From: Spirochaetaceae bacterium
GTDB taxonomy: Bacteria > Spirochaetota > Spirochaetia > Treponematales > Treponemataceae
Assembly (NCBI GenBank): GCA_017646305.1
Contig: JAGCMR010000134.1
Span: forward strand, 1-6,853
Length of the DNA stretch: 6,853 bases
Direction: 5' to 3'
Below are positions 1-5,867 of this stretch, piece by piece (position 1 is the stretch's first letter; each line of letters opens with the position of its first letter). Below the pieces are notes generated by a model. That model was not told where the DNA came from, ran no database searches, and saw only the letters and a list, made by a program, of their open reading frames with translations. A program made the position numbers and the translations under genes.

Positions 1-71
1 AAATCGCAGAGTTTGCTCGTTCAGAGCACTTTGAGTTGTATAAGAAATTATTTACAGAATTTGGATTATAA
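1..71 (+). CDS. C-terminal end of an unidentified upstream protein (partial)
   Basis: The frame starting at base 3 is open from the window edge to a TAA at 69-71 and gives 22 residues ending YKKLFTEFGL. The stop overlaps the ATG of the next gene by one base (TAATG), the usual mark of translationally coupled operon genes, so this is very probably the tail of a real gene rather than chance reading. The tail is amphipathic and charged, with no membrane segment or motif. It is too short for family assignment. Given the DUF115 genes downstream, a sugar-nucleotide enzyme would fit, but nothing visible proves that. Confidence 0.6.
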   Translation, partial: IAEFARSEHFELYKKLFTEFGL

Positions 72-898
72 TGGGTTTATTAAGCCACATGGAGGCCATA
101 CTTGCCAGAGATAAGGCTCTTCGGAGTTCTGGCAGTATGGACGACTCCATCCAGAAGAAAAAAATTGAGGATTACCACAGTTTCTCAGAAAGGGCTGCAT
201 TAAAGCAAAGTGCAGTCCTTGTACCTTTTGGTCGGCGTTTTTTTATGCGGTATGAACATGGATTTGATGCGGTTTCTATCTTCAAATCTGTTTCTTCCGT
301 TGATTTTTGGAATGGAACACTTCCACAACATCAGCAATGGCATACCTTTTCTGGTGATGATTTAGAGCCATTCTACCAACTTTTTTCTAACGAGTTCAAT
401 CACAATCTTACCGACTTACACATAAAATCATTTATTTTGCTTGCGGATGTTCCTATCCAAGCAATTCTTCTTGTAGCAGATAAAACAATCGATCGTGAGC
501 TTATTGATGAAAATATTCCTGAGTTAGCAGATTATATTGCAGCAGAAATATTCAATGCAATAGAAGCTAACCATCCTACTCCCTTGCAGGAAGGAAGCAG
601 AATCTTTTCAGTTTCAATCAAGGAGCCAGTTGCAGAAATTACTGATATTTTACACATTGACACAGAAGCATTAGACCTGTTGTTTCCTGTTGTTTTGTCA
701 GAAACCTTAAATAGATTGCAACAGATCCTGTCTAGTGATGATATTGTATTCCCCTTGAATGAATTTGATATTGTCTTGTTCTTTTCTCATGCTGATAATA
801 TGGATGCAGATTTACTGCAATTCCAATTACAAAAGTATTTTATTCCTTTATTAGGAAGTTCCGCTTCTAAGATTCTCGTTGAATCAGTTCAGTCATAG
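71..898 (+). CDS. Cytoplasmic protein with GAF-like and degenerate GGDEF-like domains
   Basis: A 275-residue soluble protein without signal peptide or membrane helix. I do not recognise a named family. Residues 1-45 are polar and probably helical. Residues about 46-165 alternate hydrophobic strands (SAVLVPF, SFILLAD, AILLVAD) and helices in a pattern compatible with a GAF/PAS-type fold. Residues about 176-271 follow the order of a GGDEF domain: a first strand (IFSVSIK), a long helix (SETLNRLQQIL), SSDDIVF, then PLNEFDIVLFF at 228-238, where active cyclases have GGDEF followed by a hydrophobic strand, and a helix (DADLLQFQLQKYF). The two glycines and the Asp are replaced, so cyclase activity is unlikely. 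The ATG at 71 overlaps the preceding stop; an ATG at 89 is a possible alternative start. The stop lies 16 nt before the first DUF115 gene, so co-expression is likely. The CDS is supported strongly; the domain assignments are fold-level inference from reading the sequence. Confidence 0.85.
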   Translation: MGLLSHMEAILARDKALRSSGSMDDSIQKKKIEDYHSFSERAALKQSAVLVPFGRRFFMRYEHGFDAVSIFKSVSSVDFWNGTLPQHQQWHTFSGDDLEPFYQLFSNEFNHNLTDLHIKSFILLADVPIQAILLVADKTIDRELIDENIPELADYIAAEIFNAIEANHPTPLQEGSRIFSVSIKEPVAEITDILHIDTEALDLLFPVVLSETLNRLQQILSSDDIVFPLNEFDIVLFFSHADNMDADLLQFQLQKYFIPLLGSSASKILVESVQS

Positions 899-904
899 TA
901 TCCC

Positions 905-908
905 GGAG
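905..908 (+). promoter_or_regulatory. Ribosome binding site GGAG of the first DUF115 gene
   Basis: GGAG lies 6 nt before the ATG at 915, an ideal spacing. It decides the start: the same frame is open back to a TTG at 879, but that TTG lies inside the previous gene, has no comparable Shine-Dalgarno sequence and would add 12 uninformative residues. Confidence 0.75.
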
Positions 909-914
909 TCTGGG

Positions 915-2420
915 ATGAATACGATTCAATATAGTCTAGCTAAAACAGGGAAACAAACCTGTACCGTTAATGGAATTCGCCTTCATTCAGCCTATGATCC
1001 TGTAAAAGAAGCCCAACGATTTGTCTCTGGCATAGACTTTGGCTTTATTCCAAAGCTTATTGTTGTAACAGAGCCTGCTCTCTCCTACTGCGTAGATTTT
1101 TTAAGACAAACCTATCCAGATGCAATTCTTGTGGCCATACGCTTTACCCATGATTTTGATGAATATAATTATTTATGGGACAAGGTTTTTGACTATGATA
1201 ATGTTATTCAAATATTAAATATCTATGGTGAGGATGTGGTTTTAGCTGCAGGTTTTCTCTCTTGGCAGCCATCTCAGCAGGTATATTCAGAAGAATACAA
1301 TTACTGCTGGCAGCAAATTAAAAATCTTGTACAAACTAGCAGAGATATTTTAGGAACTCGAGCTTATTTTGGAAAACGATGGCTTAAAAATACCATTTCT
1401 TTTTGTAGCAGGGTAAAAAATACTTCCACTATAGAACCAGGAACAGCACCTATCTTACTTGTTGCTTCTGGTCCATCATTGAAATCTTCTCTAGATTATA
1501 TTATCAAGTACAGAGATTCCTTTTTTTTGATTGCCTTATCCTCGGCTCTCTCACCTTTATTGGCAGCAGGAATCCAACCAGATATATGTATTTCTACAGA
1601 CGGTGGCTACTGGGCAAAGCGCCATATTGATTTTTGCTCTATTCCCCTAGCCTTACCAGCAGAAGCTGCTATTGCAGCACAACTTTTTGAAAAAAATATT
1701 ATTCCTCTTAAGTATGGTGATGCCCCAGAATCTGAGCTTTTAGATATTTGTAAAATACCCTCTCTGCAAGCCCTTCGTAACGGTACTGTCAGCGGAACTG
1801 CGTTGGAACTGGCACTCACTCTTACTACAGGACCAGTTTTTGCCTGTGGACTTGATTTAGCCACAGCAGTGGGCTTCCAGCATTGTCAGCCTAATCGACT
1901 AGAAATGGCAGCTGAAGCAAAGGATCAGAGACTTACACCTAAGGAAACACGATTGTTTCCTCAGCAGCTTCCGTCCCAATCCTTGGAGATTTATGCCCAG
2001 TGGTTTGTAAGTCAAAGTACCCGTTTTAAGGATCGATTTTACCGATTAGCTCATTCTAGCTATCAATTCTCCAATAGACTTGGTGTAATCCAAGATATTG
2101 ATTGGAAAAAATTTGTAGCAATTCTTGCTCAATATAAAAAAAATAAAGCAACAGTACGTTTTCCTGTAATTCGTTCTGTAATAATTCCAGATGAACGTCA
2201 ACGATATAATCTACTCTTAGAAGCCTTGGAAAATTATAAGCAACAGAAGCTCCCTCACCATTGGCTTTCTACCCTATTACCAGCAGAACAAGCCTTGTTA
2301 GGCAGGACCCTTGATAAATCTGAGCTTGAGGCAGAAATTAAAGACAAGTCCAGCAAATGCATAAATGAAATCATTGACTACCTAAAATCCATTGGAGAAA
2401 AAAAAGACCATGTTATATAA
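915..2420 (+). CDS. DUF115 / Maf-like (MptE-like) motility-associated glycosyltransferase, copy 1
   Basis: A 501-residue soluble protein of the DUF115 family, which includes archaeal MptE pterin pyrophosphokinases and bacterial Maf (motility associated factor) proteins proposed to transfer nonulosonic-acid sugars to flagellin. Residues 40-80 form a Rossmann-like N-terminal segment (KLIVVTEPALSY), followed by AYFGKRWLKN (150-159), which matches the FGK.W.+N element of the next gene. The DUF115 core has VASGPSLK at 183-190, GIQPD at 219-223, and DGGYWAKRH at 229-237. Next come a GTALELA segment (294-300) and CGLDLA (311-316). The C-terminal part, about 392-501, is helical and charged. Length fits the family's shorter members. 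The usual glycine-rich N-terminal motif, present in the neighbouring paralogue as GLGNGIH, is absent. It ends inside the next gene by 11 nt, so the two are probably translated together. The family call is firm; flagellin as substrate is inferred from the family, since no flagellin gene is visible. Confidence 0.88.
   Translation: MNTIQYSLAKTGKQTCTVNGIRLHSAYDPVKEAQRFVSGIDFGFIPKLIVVTEPALSYCVDFLRQTYPDAILVAIRFTHDFDEYNYLWDKVFDYDNVIQILNIYGEDVVLAAGFLSWQPSQQVYSEEYNYCWQQIKNLVQTSRDILGTRAYFGKRWLKNTISFCSRVKNTSTIEPGTAPILLVASGPSLKSSLDYIIKYRDSFFLIALSSALSPLLAAGIQPDICISTDGGYWAKRHIDFCSIPLALPAEAAIAAQLFEKNIIPLKYGDAPESELLDICKIPSLQALRNGTVSGTALELALTLTTGPVFACGLDLATAVGFQHCQPNRLEMAAEAKDQRLTPKETRLFPQQLPSQSLEIYAQWFVSQSTRFKDRFYRLAHSSYQFSNRLGVIQDIDWKKFVAILAQYKKNKATVRFPVIRSVIIPDERQRYNLLLEALENYKQQKLPHHWLSTLLPAEQALLGRTLDKSELEAEIKDKSSKCINEIIDYLKSIGEKKDHVI
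2394..2397 (+). promoter_or_regulatory. Ribosome binding site GGAG of the second DUF115 gene, spaced by an A8 tract
   Basis: GGAG lies 12 nt before the ATG at 2410, longer than usual, and 8 of the spacer bases are an uninterrupted A run (2398-2405). The site sits inside the end of the preceding gene, so initiation is probably coupled to termination at 2418-2420. A TTG at 2392 in the same frame overlaps the Shine-Dalgarno itself and is not a credible start. Confidence 0.6.
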
Positions 2421-3978
2421 ATCTACAGTGGAAGCCAAGGATGGAACCTTAGTACCAGTTTTTTTTAATGGAAAAACCATGTTTTCTCGTTATGCTCCTT
2501 TGAAGGAGGTAGAAAATTTTGGTGCTACTGTTAACCTACAAGGTGAACAAGGTGGATTTTTTGTGGTAGCTGGACTTGGCAACGGAATTCACATTCAAGC
2601 TTTACGAAAAAGATTTCCCCAAAGCCTGATTTTGGTTATAGAACAAAATCTTGATGATATTCAGTGGTTAAAAGAAAATTTTAACTTACAAACATTGCTT
2701 TCCATGGATAATATTTGGCTTACCTCCAGTAGTCAGGCGGCACAAAGCTTTATACAACTCTACAATCCTCTGCTTCATGGGAACTTTTTTTTCTTGCCTG
2801 TACGTTCTTGGTACGATCAAATTCCAGAAGAAGCTTCTCAACTTAAAATTTCCTTGGAACAAGCATTAGCATCCATTGCAGGCGATTTTTCAACTCAAGC
2901 TCATTTCGGAAAGCTTTGGTTTAGAAACTTTTTTTTGAACCTAAAAGCTCTTGTAGCAAATCCCAGAGATTTGCAGCTAGAAATACAAAAGAAATATGCC
3001 TTTGTGGCAGCTGCAGGCCCCAGCCTTGATTCATTTATTCCTGACTTAAAAAACAGCCTAATTCGGGAAAAAATCTATTTGATTACTACAGATACAGCCT
3101 TGCCAGTGCTTTTACGTCATGGAATTATACCAGATATGGCAGTAACCATAGACGGACAGGCTGCATCTACACGCCATTTTTTGCAAAAACTTCCCAGCTC
3201 CATGGTTTTAGCTGCCGATATTTCATGCTCTCCAGATGTTATACTTCGTTGTAAAGAAAGGGGCTGTCCCATTTTATTTTTTCGTAATAAAAATCCTTTG
3301 CCACTATTGCTAGAAACATATCTAAAAGAAATTGTTTCTGACAATCACGATGTATATGAATCTGTGCTTCCAGAAATCGATACAGGAAGCGGAACAGTAA
3401 CTGCAGCAGCAGTGGATTTAGCCTATAAAATGGGTTTTTATCAGATTCAAGTGGGTGGCGGAGACTTTGCCTATGTACAGGGAAAGCCCTATTGTCGGGG
3501 TACTTATTTTGAGGATCAGTTTTCCACTACAGCAGACAGAACTACTCCATTGGAGCAAAAATATGTTGAACTCATGTATCGAGGTACAACCTTCAAGGAA
3601 AACGACAGGCTTGTTACAACAGTTTTAGATGAATACAGAAAATCATTTCAGCAATACATAAAGAACCATGCTGATGTACATATTATTACTGATACTAAAA
3701 GGATTTATCTAGAAGGAGCCAAGGACAAAATTTCAAGTGAAAGCCCTCTTTCAACTTCCAATTCCATCAAAATAACCCATCTCAGTAAAAAAAATTATGA
3801 AGGTTTTGTGACTTGGTATACCAACCTATTGAAAGAAAAAAAACAAGAAGTTATTTACTCTATTTTACCCCTATTTGGATGGTATATTAAAAAAAACAAT
3901 GATAAATGTGATATTTTTTATATTATGAAACTTGCATACTCTCAAACTGTACGATATACTGAAACGTATGGAAAATAA
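2410..3978 (+). CDS. DUF115 / Maf-like (MptE-like) motility-associated glycosyltransferase, copy 2
   Basis: A 522-residue soluble protein and clear paralogue of the preceding gene. The N-terminal Rossmann-like domain carries VVAGLGNGIH at 52-61 followed by LILVIEQN at 73-80, a typical glycine-rich nucleotide-binding strand-loop-helix and acidic strand end as seen in Maf N-domains. HFGKLWFRN lies at 165-173. The DUF115 core shows AAGPSLD at 201-207, GIIPDMAVTIDG at 238-249 with the RH pair at 255-256, GSGTVTAAAVDLA at 326-338, and GGGDFAY at 349-355 in the place of the family's G.DLA motif. The region from about 385 to 522 is helical and lysine-rich. The expected role is transfer of a nonulosonic-acid or related sugar to a flagellar or surface protein in the cytoplasm. 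Because it keeps the glycine motif lost in copy 1, it is the better candidate for the catalytic member of the pair. It overlaps its neighbours by 11 nt on each side. Donor and acceptor cannot be read from sequence. Confidence 0.9.
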   Translation: MLYKSTVEAKDGTLVPVFFNGKTMFSRYAPLKEVENFGATVNLQGEQGGFFVVAGLGNGIHIQALRKRFPQSLILVIEQNLDDIQWLKENFNLQTLLSMDNIWLTSSSQAAQSFIQLYNPLLHGNFFFLPVRSWYDQIPEEASQLKISLEQALASIAGDFSTQAHFGKLWFRNFFLNLKALVANPRDLQLEIQKKYAFVAAAGPSLDSFIPDLKNSLIREKIYLITTDTALPVLLRHGIIPDMAVTIDGQAASTRHFLQKLPSSMVLAADISCSPDVILRCKERGCPILFFRNKNPLPLLLETYLKEIVSDNHDVYESVLPEIDTGSGTVTAAAVDLAYKMGFYQIQVGGGDFAYVQGKPYCRGTYFEDQFSTTADRTTPLEQKYVELMYRGTTFKENDRLVTTVLDEYRKSFQQYIKNHADVHIITDTKRIYLEGAKDKISSESPLSTSNSIKITHLSKKNYEGFVTWYTNLLKEKKQEVIYSILPLFGWYIKKNNDKCDIFYIMKLAYSQTVRYTETYGK

Positions 3979-5776
3979 AGCTATCAAGATTCTTTCTATC
4001 TGCCTCGTTGCTTTGTTCACCTTGGCAGTTCTTTTTTTTGCAGTTGGACTACTTGTTGAATACAAAAACGCACCAAAGGTTATTGATTCAACATTGAATC
4101 AGTTTACCTCTGATGTTGGTGTAGCCTCAGAATACTATACTCCTGGTACTCAGCAATTTTCAGATGTACTGCGAGCAAGAATTGCTTCAAATAAAACTAT
4201 TGCAGTAGTGACTATTGCTCAAGACAATAATGTTATTTTTGCCTATCCTCTGTCCTCACCTTTTATCGTTCAAGGTATTACAGGTCAACCAACCGTATCA
4301 GCTGCATCTTCCTTTGTTCAGGTTAAAAGCGATACCGTAGAGCTGGGTAGTGGAAATTATCTCATTACCAGTGCCTTATATTCATTGCAGCCTGCAGTAA
4401 TTTATTCTTATATCCGCATTTCTTTCCTCATCATTTTAGCAGGAACATTGATTGCAGGTATTGCCTTAATGTACCTTTATCTTACCGAACAAAAACAGGA
4501 AACAGAAACAAGCTTTGACGATCTTGCAACAGCACAGCGATTAAAAAACAGTAAGATTGACTTTCCTGAAGTAGATGCAGAAGCTTCCATTGATGCATTG
4601 GCAGATGATGGCTTTGATTTTCCAGCAGATGATGAAAATCAGTTTTTTGACGAAAATAATCTTCCAGAAGAAGCCTTTGAGTTCCCTCCAGCAGATGAAA
4701 TTCCAGTAGAGTCTCATTTTGTACTTCCACAAGAAGAAGAATTGGAACAACAAGAGATTTCTGTTGAAGATTTTCAGTCTCCAGAGGTTGAGCTTGACTA
4801 TCCCATGCCTCCAGTAGAAGAAGAAACTGTTCAGCAGGAAGATTTTGTTCCCCCTCCAGTAGAAGGAGACTTAACTGAAATTACCGACAATGATTATGTT
4901 GTAGAGGATTTTAAGTCATTTGAACAGGAACTGGAACCTCCAGTTGAGGAAAATCCAATTTATGATACTGAACCAGAAATCCCATCGGAAACTGAGTTGG
5001 AAAATGCAGTAGTGACACAAGCAAAATTCACCCAAGAAAACCTTGATTTACCTGCTTCTGAAAATGCTTCCAAGGATGAATTTAATATTGATAAGGCATT
5101 ACAAGGCTATGAGCCCCCTGTAAAAGAGGTTCCACAAGAAATTGACACCACAAAGGAGCCAGATTTCTTTGAGCCTGTTACAGATAATCTCCATGAACCA
5201 GTGCAAGAGTCTGTTGAATCACCAGAGGTTACAGCAGAATCTTCAGATGTATCTTCTGAGCCTGCAGGTCTTTTTTCACCAGTAACTGGTTTTGGTTGGG
5301 AAGCATATCTTGAAGAGCGTCTTGATTCTGAGTTGATTCGTTCTGCTTCTTCAGAAGAAGATATTGGTCTTATGATTGTAAGAATCCAGGGACTTGATAA
5401 AACTGACCAGCGAAATAAAGCAATTTATGACACCTTGTTGGAATTCTATAAATTCCGAGATTTAATTTTTGAATACGGAAATGACGGATTCTCCTGCATT
5501 GTACACAGCATCAATGTGGATGCTGCCTTGGATCTGGCTGAGCAAGTTTATGTTGCCCTTTCAAAGATTTTAAAAGATAACGGTATGGATAATGAAATTG
5601 GTATTGGTATTTCCACCCGTTCCTTCAGATTAATTCCCGGAAAGAGAATTTTTGAAGAAGCTGAGCAGGCCTTGATCCGTGCCTTTGCAGATCTAGAAAC
5701 TGCCATTGTTGCCTTTAGAGTTGATCCTGAAAAATATCGACAGTATATTTCTGCTTACGCTGACGAAGAACAATAA
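3968..5776 (+). CDS. Membrane sensor-like protein with acidic Pro-rich linker and degenerate GGDEF domain
   Basis: A 602-residue protein. Residues 7-31 are a transmembrane helix after a short basic N-terminus. Residues 32-147 are predicted extracytoplasmic, with strands (TIAVVTIAQDN, NVIFAYP, SSFVQVK) suggesting a small PAS/Cache-like sensor fold. A second helix spans 148-172. Residues 173-440 form a highly acidic, Pro/Glu-rich, probably disordered linker with repeated PPVEE and DFP-type motifs. Residues 441-595 have GGDEF order: LMIVRIQGLD, FRDLIFEY, GNDGF at 504-508, a helix (DAALDLAEQVYVAL), IGIGIS, EAEQALIRAFAD and a final VAFRVDPEKY. Catalytic Glu is Gly, the second signature Gly is Asn, and the early metal-site Asp positions read R472 and Q474, so it should not make c-di-GMP. 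The inhibitory RxxD site reads KFRD. The chosen ATG is directly followed by the membrane helix; a TTG at 3932 is less likely. No clear Shine-Dalgarno is visible, so coupled translation from the preceding gene is likely. It may pass an envelope signal to the DUF115 proteins; this is inference. Confidence 0.85.
   Translation: MENKAIKILSICLVALFTLAVLFFAVGLLVEYKNAPKVIDSTLNQFTSDVGVASEYYTPGTQQFSDVLRARIASNKTIAVVTIAQDNNVIFAYPLSSPFIVQGITGQPTVSAASSFVQVKSDTVELGSGNYLITSALYSLQPAVIYSYIRISFLIILAGTLIAGIALMYLYLTEQKQETETSFDDLATAQRLKNSKIDFPEVDAEASIDALADDGFDFPADDENQFFDENNLPEEAFEFPPADEIPVESHFVLPQEEELEQQEISVEDFQSPEVELDYPMPPVEEETVQQEDFVPPPVEGDLTEITDNDYVVEDFKSFEQELEPPVEENPIYDTEPEIPSETELENAVVTQAKFTQENLDLPASENASKDEFNIDKALQGYEPPVKEVPQEIDTTKEPDFFEPVTDNLHEPVQESVESPEVTAESSDVSSEPAGLFSPVTGFGWEAYLEERLDSELIRSASSEEDIGLMIVRIQGLDKTDQRNKAIYDTLLEFYKFRDLIFEYGNDGFSCIVHSINVDAALDLAEQVYVALSKILKDNGMDNEIGIGISTRSFRLIPGKRIFEEAEQALIRAFADLETAIVAFRVDPEKYRQYISAYADEEQ
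4685..5131 (+). repeat. Imperfect PPVEE-type repeats in the acidic linker
   Basis: Five irregularly spaced copies of a Pro-Pro-(Val/Ala)-acidic motif are encoded: PPADE at residues 240-244, PPVEEE at 281-286, PPVEG at 296-300, PPVEEN at 324-329 and PPVKEV at 383-388 of the membrane protein. The first four share the DNA hexamer CCTCCA at 4685, 4808, 4853 and 4937; two continue identically as CCTCCAGTAGAAG. The repeats are degenerate rather than a clean tandem array. Confidence 0.6.
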
Positions 5777-5793
5777 TAATAATTAATACTATA

Positions 5794-5842
5794 AAAATGG
5801 GCTATCTAGTTTGAAGTTAATTCAAGCTGAATAGCCCATTTT
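5794..5842. terminator. Bidirectional intrinsic terminator between convergent operons
   Basis: A perfect 12-bp inverted repeat, AAAATGGGCTAT at 5794-5805 and ATAGCCCATTTT at 5831-5842, encloses a second 8-bp stem (5808-5815 with 5821-5828, one G-U wobble) closed by a 5-nt GTTAA loop. The two stems can stack into a long hairpin. On the plus strand it is followed by TTTTATTTTG; on the minus strand the arm runs into TTTTTATAG. Both neighbouring genes point into it, so it most likely ends both transcripts. It fills most of the 91-nt intergenic gap, in which I see no other gene. Confidence 0.88.
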
Positions 5843-5867
5843 ATTTTGCTAAAGCTTCTTAAAAAGC

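Noticed and set aside
879..881. TTG as start of the first DUF115 protein
   Set aside because: It overlaps the previous gene and lacks a Shine-Dalgarno, while the ATG at 915 has GGAG at ideal spacing.
1607..1864. Minus-strand open frame inside the first DUF115 gene
   Set aside because: It lies wholly opposite conserved DUF115 core coding sequence and its translation shows no motif.
3117..3344. Minus-strand open frame inside the second DUF115 gene
   Set aside because: It is antisense to the conserved DUF115 core, has no recognisable domain and no convincing ribosome binding site.
3932..3934. TTG as start of the membrane protein
   Set aside because: It would put 12 extra residues before the membrane signal and overlap the previous gene by 47 nt; the ATG at 3968 gives a standard short basic N-terminus.
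3871..4065. Minus-strand open frame across the DUF115/membrane protein junction
   Set aside because: It is antisense to two better-supported genes, and its hydrophobic character mirrors the membrane helix on the other strand.
4482..4753. Two minus-strand open frames opposite the acidic linker
   Set aside because: Stop-free antisense frames arise from the Glu/Pro-rich codon bias of the linker; the Leu/Phe-rich translations are typical of antisense GAA/GAG codons.
4685..5131. CRISPR or tandem-repeat array
   Set aside because: Copies are degenerate, irregularly spaced, in frame and protein-level in nature; there are no conserved direct repeats with spacers.
5288..5752. Active diguanylate cyclase
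   Set aside because: The signature GNDGF and the Arg/Gln at the metal-ligand positions are incompatible with known catalysis.
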